64,000 nt of DNA. It comes from Chryseobacterium sp. OSA05B. GTDB lineage: Bacteria; Bacteroidota; Bacteroidia; Flavobacteriales; Weeksellaceae. The DNA is taken from the NCBI RefSeq assembly GCF_019970065.1, contig NZ_JAHXYH010000005.1, positions 62,001 to 126,000 of the forward strand, written 5' to 3'. Every line of letters starts with the position of its first letter. Position 1 is the stretch's first letter. This document shows positions 33,265 through 42,722 of the stretch, piece after piece. The notes below the pieces were generated by a model. That model searched no databases. It was not told the origin of the DNA and worked only from the letters and a program-made list of their open reading frames with translations. Both the position numbers and the translations under genes were made by a program.

Positions 33265-35562
33265 ATGAAAAATCACGCAACAACTGTTTTTCTATTCCTT
33301 TTATTTTTTGGTTTACCTCTTAAAGCTCAAAAATTTGAAAGATTAATACAATACGTCAATCCATTCATCGGAACCGAAAAAATGGGACATACATATCCCG
33401 GAGCCACCGTTCCTTTCGGAGCTGTACAGCTTAGTCCGGAAACAGATACCATCTCATATGAACTCAATGGCAAATACAACGGCGAGGTATATAAATATTG
33501 TGCAGGATACCGTTATGAAGACAAAACAATTGTAGGCTTCAGCTCAACCCATTTCAGCGGAACAGGACATTCTGACCTGGGAGATTTTCTGATAATGCCC
33601 ACTGTTGGTAAACTACAGCTGAATCCAGGAACTGCATCCAATCCTGAAAGCGGCTACAGGAGCAGATTTTCCCATGAAAATGAAAAAGCAGAAGCCGGAT
33701 ATTATAAAGTCAAGCTTGATGATCACAATATTCTTGCAGAACTGACAGCCTCCACAAGAACCGGAGTTCACCGGTATACGTTTCCAAAATCTGATCAGGC
33801 ACATATTATTTTAGATCTCACCGCAGGAATTTATAATTATGAAGGTAAAAATGTATGGACTTATGTACGCGTAGAAAATGACGGTACAGTGACCGGTTAT
33901 CGCCAGACCAATGGCTGGGCCAGAACCAGAACGGTTTATTTCGCGATGAAATTTTCAAAACCTTTTAAATCATACGGACAGAAAAATTTTGACGGCCCTC
34001 AGGTATACAAAGGATTCTGGAGAAAATTTGACCAGAGTAAAAATTTCCCGGAAATAGCCGGGAAAAACCTGAAAATGTATTTTGATTTTGACACCCGGGA
34101 AGATGAAGCGGTTGAAGTGAAACTGGCCATTTCTCCGGTAAGTCAGGCCAATGCTTTGGAAAATCTTGAAAAAGAAACCGGAAATTTATCTTTTGATCAG
34201 ATCAAAGCAAAAGCCCAGGAAAACTGGAATAAAGAACTGAATAAAATCGTTATTAAAGGTTCCGAGACAGAAAAGACGAACTTTTATACTGCGATGTATC
34301 ATACTTTCATCAGCCCTACCACTTATATGGACATCAACGGGGAATACAAAGGTTTGGATCAGAATAATCACAAAGCAGAAGGTTTTACAAATTATACCAC
34401 GTTCTCCATATGGGATACATACCGTGCCCTACACCCTTTCTTTAATATCATCCAGCCAAAACGCAACAATGATATGGTCAAATCGATGATGGCCCATTAT
34501 GATCAGTTCTCCATGAAAATGCTTCCGATATGGTCGCATTATGCCAACGACAACTGGTGCATGAGCGGGTATCACAGCGTAAGTGTAGCTGCCGATGCCG
34601 TGATCAAAGGAAATTACACCGGTGATCCTAAAGAAGTATTGAAAGCCTGCATCGCAACCGCCAATAAAAGAGATTATGAAGGCATCGGATATTATATAGA
34701 TATGGGGTATATCCCAGCCGAGAAAAACGGAACTTCAGTTTCCAATACCTTGGAATATGCGTACGATGACTGGGCGATTGCTCAACTGGCCAAACATTTA
34801 GGCGAAACAGAAATCTACAGTCAGTTTATCAAACGTTCTGAAAACTGGAAAAATAATTTTGACCTGAAAGTCGGATTTATGCGTCCCAGATTAGCAGACG
34901 GAAGTTTCAAAAAAGATTTTGATGTTCTAAGCACCCACGGACAGGGTTTCATTGAAGGAAATTCCTGGAACTACAGCTTTTTTGTTCCTCAAAACCCTGA
35001 TGGTTTAATGCAGATGATGGGAGGAAAGAAAAAATTTGCAGCTAAATTGGATGAACTTTTCACCATGCATCTTCCCGATGAATTTTTCGCCGATACAGAA
35101 GATATTACCCGCGAAGGAATTATCGGTGGCTATGTTCACGGAAACGAACCCGCTCACCATGTTGCCTATTTTTACAATTGGGCAGGACAGCCATGGAAAA
35201 CCCAGGCTCAGATTCGCCGTATTTTAGAAATGCAGTACAAAGCGACACCGGACGGTCTCGGAGGAAATGACGATGTAGGACAAATGAGTGCATGGTATAT
35301 TTTAAGCTCGCTTGGATTTTATCCTGTAGCTCCCGGTTCTGAAGATTATTCGATTGGAAGTCCGGCAGTGGATCATGCGGTTCTGAATCTTGAAAACGGA
35401 AAGACTTTTGAAATTGAAGCCATCAATCAACATCCGAAGAATGTATATGTGGAAAAGATTCTTCTGAATGGAAAGGAGATTAAAAATTTCACCCTAAAAC
35501 ATTCTGAGATTACAGCGGGTGGAAAACTTACTTTTTATATGAGTGCAAAGGCAAAGAAATAG
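33265..35562 (+). CDS. GH92 family alpha-mannosidase
   Basis: A 765-residue exported glycosidase with signal peptide ending LPLKAQ (residue 22). GH92 hallmarks: QYVNPFIGTEKMGHTYPGAT near the mature N-terminus, GFSSTHFSGTGHSDLGDF, EGNSWNYSFFVPQ and the C-terminal GGNDDVGQMSAWYILSSLGF with the catalytic acidic residues. GH92 enzymes are Ca-dependent exo-mannosidases, mostly alpha-1,2, acting on N-glycans or mannans. No SusCD pair is next to it, so it is not part of a classical polysaccharide-utilisation locus. The preceding 232 nt (33034-33264) has no gene. Confidence 0.95.
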   Translation: MKNHATTVFLFLLFFGLPLKAQKFERLIQYVNPFIGTEKMGHTYPGATVPFGAVQLSPETDTISYELNGKYNGEVYKYCAGYRYEDKTIVGFSSTHFSGTGHSDLGDFLIMPTVGKLQLNPGTASNPESGYRSRFSHENEKAEAGYYKVKLDDHNILAELTASTRTGVHRYTFPKSDQAHIILDLTAGIYNYEGKNVWTYVRVENDGTVTGYRQTNGWARTRTVYFAMKFSKPFKSYGQKNFDGPQVYKGFWRKFDQSKNFPEIAGKNLKMYFDFDTREDEAVEVKLAISPVSQANALENLEKETGNLSFDQIKAKAQENWNKELNKIVIKGSETEKTNFYTAMYHTFISPTTYMDINGEYKGLDQNNHKAEGFTNYTTFSIWDTYRALHPFFNIIQPKRNNDMVKSMMAHYDQFSMKMLPIWSHYANDNWCMSGYHSVSVAADAVIKGNYTGDPKEVLKACIATANKRDYEGIGYYIDMGYIPAEKNGTSVSNTLEYAYDDWAIAQLAKHLGETEIYSQFIKRSENWKNNFDLKVGFMRPRLADGSFKKDFDVLSTHGQGFIEGNSWNYSFFVPQNPDGLMQMMGGKKKFAAKLDELFTMHLPDEFFADTEDITREGIIGGYVHGNEPAHHVAYFYNWAGQPWKTQAQIRRILEMQYKATPDGLGGNDDVGQMSAWYILSSLGFYPVAPGSEDYSIGSPAVDHAVLNLENGKTFEIEAINQHPKNVYVEKILLNGKEIKNFTLKHSEITAGGKLTFYMSAKAKK

Positions 35563-35586
35563 TTTTTTTATAGTTCAAACATAAAT

Positions 35587-35646
35587 ACCACAAATGATTG
35601 ACACAAATGTTCACAAATATCTGTGTACATCTGAGAAATTTGTGGT
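35587..35646. repeat. CACAAAT inverted repeat
   Basis: A 60-nt unit bounded by perfect 9-bp inverted ends ACCACAAAT/ATTTGTGGT, with CACAAAT and CTGTGTAC words inside. It has the form of a small dispersed intergenic repeat in the gap between convergent GH92 and dihydroorotase genes. Confidence 0.65.
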
Positions 35647-35715
35647 CAAAAAAAATATAACTCAAAATTTTCTCAGATAAAGATTCTACTTTCGCATCCG
35701 GAATTAATAGAAAAT

Positions 35716-35745
35716 AAAAGAGCAAATAGTTGTATTTGCCCTTTT
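35716..35745. terminator. Bidirectional terminator between GH92 and dihydroorotase
   Basis: Stem AAAAGAGCAAATA/TATTTGCCCTTTT (13 bp, one mismatch, 4-nt loop) flanked by A and T tracts between convergent genes. Confidence 0.82.
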
Positions 35746-35769
35746 ATTATTTTGATGTTTGTCTTAGCA

Positions 35770-37107
35770 CTAATCTCTTACTTCAAAAAGAAGTCTTTCC
35801 CCGAATTTTTCTTCAGTAATATTTCCGTTGTTATAAACAAGGTGTCCATTGACAAAAGTCTGGGTTATTTTAGAATGTAAATTCATTCCTTCCAGAGGAC
35901 TCCAGCCACATTTGTACAGAAGATTATCTTTAGCTACCGTCCAGTCTGCATTTACATCAACCAAAACAAGATCTGCCTTGTAGCCTTCTCTCACAAAACC
36001 TCTTTTCTCAACTCTGAAAAGTATAGCCGGATTGTGACACATCTTTTCAACGATTTTTTCCAAAGAAATTTTTCCTTGATGATAATTTTCAAGCATCACA
36101 GGTAATGAATGCTGTACCAAAGGAGCACCGGAAGGACATTTTGTATATACATTCTGTTTTTCTTCAGCCGTATGAGGCGCATGATCTGTTGCTATGACAT
36201 CAATCCTGTCATCCAGAAGGGCTTCCCACAGCGCATCTTTGTCTTTCTGAGTTTTTACAGCCGGATTCCATTTGATCAGTGAACCTTTGGTCTCATAATC
36301 TTCATTGGTAAATGTCAAGTGATGAACACATACTTCAGCGGTAATTTTTTTATCTTTTAATGGAATATCATTTCTGAAAAGTTTCATTTCTTTAGCCGTT
36401 GAAAGGTGAAAAACGTGAAGTCTTGCTCCTGTTTTTTCTGCTAATTCAATTGCCTTCGAAGATGATTTATAGCAAGCTTCTTCACTTCTGATCAGGTGGT
36501 GAAATTTCACAGGAATATCCTCTCCGTATTCATCCAGATACGTCTGCGTATTGGCTCTGATCGTAGCTTCATCTTCACAGTGAACAGCAATCAGCATTTT
36601 TGTGCTGCTGAAAATATTCTCCAGCGTTTCAGGATTGTCAACAAGCATATTTCCCGTAGAAGAGCCTAAGAATAATTTAATTCCCGGAACATTTCTCGGA
36701 TTGGTCTTTAAAACTTCTTCAAGATTATCATTGGTTCCGCCCATCATAAAACCATAGTTGGCATATGCTTTTTGAGAACCGATCTCGTATTTATCCGCCA
36801 GTAATTCTTGAGTGACCGCATTGGGAACTGTATTCGGCTGATCAATGAAACTTGTAATTCCACCAGCGATGGCAGCTCTCGATTCTGTTTCGATATCTCC
36901 TTTATGCGTTAGTCCCGGGTCTCTGAAATGCACCTGATCGTCTATGACACCAGGCAGAAGATATTTTCCGGAACCGTCAATGATATGATCTGCCTCTTCT
37001 GAAATTGAGGAATCTATTTTCGAGATCAGGTCATTTTCTATTAAGACATCACTTTCGAAGATCTTACCTTCGTTCACGATTTTTACATTTTTGATTAGAG
37101 TCTTCAT
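35770..37107 (-). CDS. pyrC: Dihydroorotase
   Basis: A 445-residue amidohydrolase catalysing the third step of pyrimidine synthesis. The fold is clear: LPGVIDDQVHFRDPGLTHKG, the carboxylated-Lys candidate in GIKLFLGSSTG, His ligands in AVHCEDE and LHVFHLSTA, and the Asp in IATDHAPHTAEEK. The first metal-binding motif is Gln-Val-His rather than the usual His-x-His, which I believe is common in Bacteroidetes dihydroorotases. Allantoinase is an alternative name for similar folds, but no purine-degradation gene is nearby. Single gene. Confidence 0.88.
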   Translation of the reverse strand: MKTLIKNVKIVNEGKIFESDVLIENDLISKIDSSISEEADHIIDGSGKYLLPGVIDDQVHFRDPGLTHKGDIETESRAAIAGGITSFIDQPNTVPNAVTQELLADKYEIGSQKAYANYGFMMGGTNDNLEEVLKTNPRNVPGIKLFLGSSTGNMLVDNPETLENIFSSTKMLIAVHCEDEATIRANTQTYLDEYGEDIPVKFHHLIRSEEACYKSSSKAIELAEKTGARLHVFHLSTAKEMKLFRNDIPLKDKKITAEVCVHHLTFTNEDYETKGSLIKWNPAVKTQKDKDALWEALLDDRIDVIATDHAPHTAEEKQNVYTKCPSGAPLVQHSLPVMLENYHQGKISLEKIVEKMCHNPAILFRVEKRGFVREGYKADLVLVDVNADWTVAKDNLLYKCGWSPLEGMNLHSKITQTFVNGHLVYNNGNITEEKFGERLLFEVRD

Positions 37108-37114
37108 TTTTACT

Positions 37115-37219
37115 TTAGAAATTAGATGTTAGAAATCAGAAGCCAGGAATAGCTATGTATCAAAAATCATGAGTGATCCATAAGAATGCTCTCACTAACT
37201 TCTAACATCTAGTTTCTAA
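37115..37219. repeat. 20-bp inverted repeat upstream of the flippase gene
   Basis: TTAGAAATTAGATGTTAGAA (37115-37134) is complementary to TTCTAACATCTAGTTTCTAA (37200-37219) with a single mismatch; the 65 nt between carries AT-rich, non-coding words. It fills most of the gap between the divergent dihydroorotase and flippase genes. Confidence 0.75.
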
Positions 37220-37294
37220 CTTCTGTTAAAAAGCAAAATTAAGGTTTATGAATGAATTTTAATGTCGCCGAATATAAATCAATTTCTAAATATT

Positions 37295-37302
37295 TACATT
37301 TG
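37295..37302 (+). promoter_or_regulatory. Bacteroidetes -7 box that decides the flippase start
   Basis: TACATTTG is an exact TAnnTTTG match 17 nt before the TTG at 37319. If this is the promoter, the ATG at 37262 lies outside the transcript and translation must begin at 37319 (M/L-YKKLFGQTAVYG). Confidence 0.6.
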
Positions 37303-37318
37303 CATAAAATTTTCGAGT

Positions 37319-38773
37319 TTGTATAAGAAGTTATTCGGTCAGACCGCCGTATATGGGCTTAGTTCAGTATTAGTCCGTATTTTCCCGTTCATCATTGCAC
37401 CTATTGTGACAAAGGCTTTCGGGCCCGCGGCTTCATCTCCCTTTGTAGACTGGTATTCCATCGCAGGAGTGATTACGGTTCTCCTTACCCACGGTATGGA
37501 AACCTCTTTTTTCCGTTTTGCACAGGAAGAAAGCATTGATAAGAAAACATTGATTTCAACATGTTCCGTAAGTATTATCAGCATTGCTCTGATTTACCTT
37601 GGCTTAGGCTACGTTTTCAGGAACGAACTTGCCATAGCATTTGAAACCCCTGATCAGGTCAACTACCTTGTTATCTTTTTATTTATCCTTTCTCTGGATG
37701 CATTTTCTACCATTCCTTCAGCTATATTAAGGCTGCAGGGGAAAGCTTTCAAGTATATGTTTTCCAAGGTGGCCGGATCTGTTGTTTACTTTTTACTGGT
37801 TATATTTTTCATCAGATGGCTTCCAAAACATCCGGAAGGAATTTTCGGTTTAAAATATGATCCTCAGTTGGGAGTAGGTTATGTATTCATTGCCAATTTA
37901 GTGCAGAGTATCATCACATTACTGATCGTAGGAAAGGAATTCTTCAGCTTCAGTCTTTCCAAATTTGATTTTAAATTATGGAAAAGAATCATGAATTATT
38001 CATGGCCGGTAATGATTGCAGGACTGGCAGGAATCGTCAACCAGACGCTTGACAGACAGTTTTTGAAATATCTCCTTCCTCCGGATGAAGCGCGCCATCA
38101 GATCGGAGTCTACGGAGCCGTTTATAAAATCGCTACTTTTATTACAGTTTTCCGACAGGCCTATCAGCTGGGTATAGAACCGTATTTCTTCTCAAGTTTT
38201 AAAAATAAGGATTCACATAAAACCTACGCAGTACTGATGGATGTTTTTGTCATCTGCAGCTGTATTATTTATATGGGTCTGATGGTAAATCTTCAGTGGA
38301 TTTCGGAAAAATATCTGAGCAACCCGCTTTATTATGAAGGGATTGAAATCATCCCGTTTGTGATGTTGGGCGCCCTATTTCTGGGGATTTATCTTAATCT
38401 TTCCATCTGGTATAAATTATCAGATCAAACCAGAGTCGGTCTATATATTTCAGTGATTGGGGCATGTATTACCGTTTTCATTAACTTCTTCTTTATCCCG
38501 GAATATGGGTACTGGGCAAGTGCTATGGCTGCGCTGATCACCTTTATGTCTATGATGGTTATTTCATATGTCTGGGGACAAAAACAGTACCCGATTCATT
38601 ACAATACCGGAAAGATTGCACTCTATTTAGTCTTTACCATTACATGTTCTCTGGTATCTTTCTATTTTTTCAGAACCAATTACTATGTAGGAAATTTATT
38701 TTTACTCCTTTTTATTGGCCTCGTAGCCTATAAAGAGAAGGCTATCGTATCCAAAATACTAAAAAAGTCTTAG
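37319..38773 (+). CDS. Polysaccharide-type membrane flippase (MATE/Wzx-like)
   Basis: About 484 residues with 12 or more membrane segments; the N-terminus LYKKLFGQTAVYGLSSVLVR is the hallmark of oligosaccharide flippases (Polysacc_synt/MVIN superfamily) that move lipid-linked sugars across the inner membrane. The open frame reaches back to ATG 37262, but that extension is polar, unlike family N-termini, and upstream of the predicted -7 box, so I use the TTG at 37319. Followed after 156 nt by a sugar-nucleotide transferase gene, which suggests a role in surface glycan or LPS formation. Confidence 0.85.
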   Translation: MYKKLFGQTAVYGLSSVLVRIFPFIIAPIVTKAFGPAASSPFVDWYSIAGVITVLLTHGMETSFFRFAQEESIDKKTLISTCSVSIISIALIYLGLGYVFRNELAIAFETPDQVNYLVIFLFILSLDAFSTIPSAILRLQGKAFKYMFSKVAGSVVYFLLVIFFIRWLPKHPEGIFGLKYDPQLGVGYVFIANLVQSIITLLIVGKEFFSFSLSKFDFKLWKRIMNYSWPVMIAGLAGIVNQTLDRQFLKYLLPPDEARHQIGVYGAVYKIATFITVFRQAYQLGIEPYFFSSFKNKDSHKTYAVLMDVFVICSCIIYMGLMVNLQWISEKYLSNPLYYEGIEIIPFVMLGALFLGIYLNLSIWYKLSDQTRVGLYISVIGACITVFINFFFIPEYGYWASAMAALITFMSMMVISYVWGQKQYPIHYNTGKIALYLVFTITCSLVSFYFFRTNYYVGNLFLLLFIGLVAYKEKAIVSKILKKS

Positions 38774-38929
38774 GATATGGCCTCTAATTTGATACTATTG
38801 AGTTCTTTTAAAAAAAATTAAACAGCAGTTGGCAAAGATGATAAATATTACGATCAGCAATGATTTAAATTATTACCTTTAGCCGTACCAAAATAAAAAC
38901 TAACAAATAAAAACATTGTCATATAGTCT

Positions 38930-39946
38930 ATGAAAATAATTGTTCCTATGGCTGGACGCGGTTCCAGATTACGTCCACATACTCTGACCGTTCCAAAACC
39001 TCTTATTCCGATTGCAGGAAAACCTATCGTACAGAGACTGGTAGAAGATATTGCTAAAGTAGCAGGTGAAAAAATTGAAGAAGTAGCATTTATCATTGGG
39101 GATTTCGGACCGGAGATTGAAAAGTCTCTTCTTCAGATAGCCGAGAAACTGGGAGCAAAAGGCAGTATATATTACCAGAACGATCCGCTGGGTACCGCAC
39201 ACGCTATCAAATGTGCTGAAGACTCCATGCAGGGAGATGTGGTGATTGCTTTTGCAGATACCCTTTTCCGTGCAGATTTCCAGCTGGATAAAAATTCGGA
39301 TGGAGTAATCTGGGTGAAAAGTGTAGAAGATCCGTCTGCTTTCGGAGTGGTAAAATTAGACAACTACGGTTTCATTACAGACTTCGTGGAAAAACCACAA
39401 ACCTTTGTATCGGACCTTGCCATCATCGGAATTTATTATTTCAACAGTGCTGAAAAACTGATGGAAGAGATCAATTATATTATGGACAATAATATAAAAA
39501 ACGGTGGCGAATATCAGCTGACAACTGCCTTGGAGAACCTTAGAGCAAAAGGAGCAAAATTCACTCTGGGAAAAGTAAACGACTGGATGGACTGCGGAAA
39601 TAAAAATGCTACCGTAGAAACCAACAGTAAAATTCTTGCCTACGAGATAGAAGAAATGAATAATTATCCGGCATCAGCAGTGATCGAAAATTCATTGATT
39701 ATCCAGCCGTGCTTCATCGGAGAAAATGTGAAGATCTCTAATTCAAAAGTAGGTCCGGGTGTTTCATTAGGAAATAATACGATCATTGTGAATTCCAATA
39801 TCGAAAACTCTCTGATCCAGGAAAACACAAGAATTAACCACGGAAATCTTTCCAACTCTATGATTGGCAACTCTGCACAATACTTCGGAGTGGCCAGAGA
39901 AATCTCATTAGGTGACTACTCTGTTTTAGATTTTTTATCTAAATAA
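38930..39946 (+). CDS. Sugar-phosphate nucleotidyltransferase with left-handed beta-helix tail
   Basis: A 338-residue protein. The N-terminal domain is of the RmlA/GlmU type: IIVPMAGRGSRLRPHTLTVP binds the nucleotide, KPLIPIAGKP binds the sugar phosphate, and GTAHAIKCA is characteristic. The C-terminal third shows hexapeptide-like repeats (ENVKISNSKVGPGVSLGNNT, then NTIIVNSNIENSLI) that fold as a left-handed beta-helix. It makes an NDP-sugar for glycan synthesis; the exact sugar is not apparent. Co-directional with the flippase upstream, and ended by its own terminator. Confidence 0.88.
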   Translation: MKIIVPMAGRGSRLRPHTLTVPKPLIPIAGKPIVQRLVEDIAKVAGEKIEEVAFIIGDFGPEIEKSLLQIAEKLGAKGSIYYQNDPLGTAHAIKCAEDSMQGDVVIAFADTLFRADFQLDKNSDGVIWVKSVEDPSAFGVVKLDNYGFITDFVEKPQTFVSDLAIIGIYYFNSAEKLMEEINYIMDNNIKNGGEYQLTTALENLRAKGAKFTLGKVNDWMDCGNKNATVETNSKILAYEIEEMNNYPASAVIENSLIIQPCFIGENVKISNSKVGPGVSLGNNTIIVNSNIENSLIQENTRINHGNLSNSMIGNSAQYFGVAREISLGDYSVLDFLSK

Positions 39947-39984
39947 GATCAGAAATAATTAATATAAAATAAGATACATCCAGA

Positions 39985-40006
39985 CCACACAACATTTTTT
40001 GTGTGG
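39985..40006 (+). terminator. Terminator after the nucleotidyltransferase
   Basis: Perfect stem CCACACAA/TTGTGTGG with T-rich loop and T-rich tail. Confidence 0.8.
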
Positions 40007-40054
40007 TTTGGCTTTAATATTGCAGCGTTTTTTCTTTAATTGAAAGATAAATAC

Positions 40055-40900
40055 ATGAAAAACTGGATCCCGATACTTTTACTATTTCTTACCCTTTCAT
40101 CCTGTAAAACGAGAAATGCTGCCAAAAACAACGGCAAAGCGCAGGACAGCACTGTTGTTATCACAGACGACAACCGTAATCCCAAAGATGCCAACGAGCC
40201 GGTAAGAGATAAATTTTCGTTCTACGAGCATGTTGTGGTTCCTTTGAAATTTGATCAGATCAAGATCAACAGTAAAGTGAATGTGGAAACCGGCAGCTTT
40301 ATTCCAACCCTTGATGCCGTCATCTATATTGAAAACGATAAAAAGGTATGGATGAACCTTCAGGCCCTGTTTTTCAATGTAGCCAAAGGTATCGCGACAC
40401 CTGAAGGAATTAAAGGTCAGGATAAGACTAGCAAAACCTATATCGATTCCGATTTTGATTACCTGAATAAACTGCTTAATGTCAATTTCATCGATTACAA
40501 ATCACTTGAAAAAATACTGATGGGCAGGACTTTTGTCAAGATCAGCGATTCTCAGTTTACCCTGACCCAAAACGCACAGGGCTTTAAAATGGTTTCCAAC
40601 GCTAATCAAAAAATTACGACGGATGAGAAAACCAGAGAGTATAAAATTGAGCTTAACTATGATACGAATTATGATCTGCTAAGCGTAAATTTAAAAGATG
40701 TTTTATCTACCGACGAACTGGAAATCTCTTATAGTAACTGGAATGAATACAATGGAATTCGTCTTCCGAAAAATGTTAAAATAATTATAAAAGGTTCAAA
40801 ATCTAGTCAGATTTTACTGGAAAACACGAAATTTGACTTTTCGAGGATGGAAACACCTTATTCTGTACCATCCAGTTATAAGAAAATTGAGATTAAATGA
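40055..40900 (+). CDS. DUF4292-family lipoprotein
   Basis: About 281 residues starting at ATG 40055 (MKNWIPILLLFLTLSSCK), rather than the TTG at 40040. The lipobox is LSSC. The mature protein is mainly beta-sheet and matches the layout of Bacteroidetes DUF4292 lipoproteins (related to LolA-like folds by reputation, not proven here). Its stop overlaps the next gene's start by 4 nt (ATGA), so it is translationally coupled to the EnvC-like gene. Confidence 0.82.
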   Translation: MKNWIPILLLFLTLSSCKTRNAAKNNGKAQDSTVVITDDNRNPKDANEPVRDKFSFYEHVVVPLKFDQIKINSKVNVETGSFIPTLDAVIYIENDKKVWMNLQALFFNVAKGIATPEGIKGQDKTSKTYIDSDFDYLNKLLNVNFIDYKSLEKILMGRTFVKISDSQFTLTQNAQGFKMVSNANQKITTDEKTREYKIELNYDTNYDLLSVNLKDVLSTDELEISYSNWNEYNGIRLPKNVKIIIKGSKSSQILLENTKFDFSRMETPYSVPSSYKKIEIK

Positions 40901-42459
40901 TTAAAAAATTTAGCTTTTTAATAGGTATTCTACTGTTCGGCCTGCATCAGGGACAGCAGAACAAGGAACAGCTTCAGAAACAGAATGCCGATCTTAAAAA
41001 ACAAATTGTACAGATAAATACAGATCTGGCTAAAACCAGAAACGAATCTAAACTTTCCGTAGCCTATCTTACCAACGTCAATAAGAAACTGACTTTGAGA
41101 GAAAAAGTGTATACCAATACTCAGAAAGAAAAAAGATTTATTGAGGACGAAATCTATCTGCGTCAGCTGGAAATCAACCGCCAGAATAAAGAATTGGAAG
41201 TTCTCAGAAAGAATTATGCTCAGGTTTTGGTCAATGCTTACAAAAACAAAGGAGTACAGAATAAAGTAACCTTCATTCTTTCATCCAAAAATCTGGGTGA
41301 AGCCATAAGAAGGGTTCAATACCTTAAACAGTACGCTGACTATCAGGATAAAAAAGCTGCAGAGATCAGCAACGCAGCTGCCCAGATCAAAAAATCAATC
41401 GCACAGAAACAGAGCTCCGCAAGAGAAAAAGATAATCTTCTGGTGAACCAGCAGAAAGATCTGGCTACCATCAATGCAGAAAGAGCACAGAAGGAGCAAC
41501 TGTTGGCGGATTTCAAGAAAAATGAAGCCAAACTTACGGTAGAACTTAAGCAAAAGCAGGTTCAGTCTAAAACTCTGGAAGGACAGATCAGAGCTATCAT
41601 CGCGGAGGAAATCAGAATAGCAAAAGCTGAAGAAGAAGCCAGAAGAAAAGCCGAAGCCGAAAAAATCCGTATGGCTAAACTGATTGCAGAAAGAGAAAAA
41701 GCCAGAATTGAAGCGGAAGCTAAAGCCAGAGCAGAAGCCCTGGAAAGAGAAAGAAAGCTGGCAGAAATTGAAGCTAAAAAAGCAGCTGATCTTGCTGCAA
41801 AAAGAGCTGAAGAGGAGAGAAAACGTAATGAAGAGGCTGCAAGAGCTGAATCCAGTGCAAAAGACGAAGCCAGAAGAGTAGCCGCGAAAAAAGCATCTGA
41901 TGAAGCGAATGCAAGAGCAAAAGAAGCTACAGATAAACTTGTTGCTGCAAGAGCCGCAGAAGCTGCACTGAACAAGAAAAAAGAAGAAGAGAAAAAAGCC
42001 GCTGAAACAAAAGCAATGACCAGCTACGGAGTAACTACTTCTACCGGCAGCAGTTTTGCAGACAGCAGAGGGAAATTAGGATATCCTGCGGACAGAGCCG
42101 GACAGGTAACCCACCGATTTGGAAGACAGCCGCACCCGGTTTTCAAAAATATTGTTGAAGATAATACAGGAATCAAAATCGCCGTCCCTTCAGGAACTCG
42201 TGCAAAATCTGTATATCCGGGAACAGTCTCTTCTGTATTGGCAAACAGCGACGGAACAAAAACCGTTATGGTAAAGCACGGAAGCTATTTCACGATTTAT
42301 TCTAACCTAGGAAACGTAAGTGTCTCCAAAGGACAGCAGGTTTCTTCCGGTACTCCGGTAGGTACGGTAGCTCAGGATTTCGATGGTTCTTATACCCTTG
42401 ATTTCCAAGTATGGAACGGAAATACACCAGTTGACCCATTAGGTTGGATTTCGTATTAA
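40897..42459 (+). CDS. EnvC-like murein hydrolase activator with degenerate LytM domain
   Basis: A 520-residue exported protein: signal peptide (LLFGLHQGQ), two long coiled coils (about residues 20-235 and the Ala/Lys/Glu-rich 235-370), then a C-terminal LytM (M23) domain from VTHRFGRQPHPVF. Three expected active-site residues are changed: GIDIA reads GIKIA, the Y.H loop reads YSNL, and the LHF strand reads LDFQVW. It should therefore bind and activate a cell-wall amidase instead of cutting peptidoglycan itself, as EnvC does in E. coli. Second gene of the DUF4292-to-RibA operon. Confidence 0.88.
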   Translation: MIKKFSFLIGILLFGLHQGQQNKEQLQKQNADLKKQIVQINTDLAKTRNESKLSVAYLTNVNKKLTLREKVYTNTQKEKRFIEDEIYLRQLEINRQNKELEVLRKNYAQVLVNAYKNKGVQNKVTFILSSKNLGEAIRRVQYLKQYADYQDKKAAEISNAAAQIKKSIAQKQSSAREKDNLLVNQQKDLATINAERAQKEQLLADFKKNEAKLTVELKQKQVQSKTLEGQIRAIIAEEIRIAKAEEEARRKAEAEKIRMAKLIAEREKARIEAEAKARAEALERERKLAEIEAKKAADLAAKRAEEERKRNEEAARAESSAKDEARRVAAKKASDEANARAKEATDKLVAARAAEAALNKKKEEEKKAAETKAMTSYGVTTSTGSSFADSRGKLGYPADRAGQVTHRFGRQPHPVFKNIVEDNTGIKIAVPSGTRAKSVYPGTVSSVLANSDGTKTVMVKHGSYFTIYSNLGNVSVSKGQQVSSGTPVGTVAQDFDGSYTLDFQVWNGNTPVDPLGWISY

Positions 42460-42491
42460 AAAAAGCTTTAACTTTGCAAAAATCTTAAGAG

Positions 42492-42707
42492 ATGAATACA
42501 CTAACAATACTTGCCTTATCTTGGCAGCACATCCTTATCGTAGCGATACTTTTGGTATTGCTTTTTGGAGGAAAGAAAATTCCGGAATTAATGAGAGGAG
42601 TTGGTTCAGGTATCAAAGAATTTAAAGATGCGGTGAAGGAAGAGGACAAACCAGGTTCTGATAAAACCTCTTCTACCAACAACAATAATAATACTCCCAG
42701 CAACTAA
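42492..42707 (+). CDS. tatA: Twin-arginine translocase subunit TatA/E
   Basis: A 71-residue protein with one N-terminal membrane helix (SWQHILIVAILLVLLFGGKK), the conserved Phe-Gly hinge, an amphipathic helix IPELMRGVGSGIKEFKDAVK, and an acidic/Asn-rich C-terminal tail. This is the pore-forming Tat subunit for export of folded proteins. It starts 32 nt after the EnvC-like gene and is probably co-transcribed. TatC is not in the window. Confidence 0.93.
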   Translation: MNTLTILALSWQHILIVAILLVLLFGGKKIPELMRGVGSGIKEFKDAVKEEDKPGSDKTSSTNNNNNTPSN

Positions 42708-42722
42708 AATTCCTCAGAATTA

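Noticed and set aside
41562..41975. 137-codon Ala/Ser/Phe-rich antisense ORF
   Set aside because: It is the reverse complement of the Ala/Lys/Glu coiled coil in the EnvC-like gene and is created by that repeat composition.
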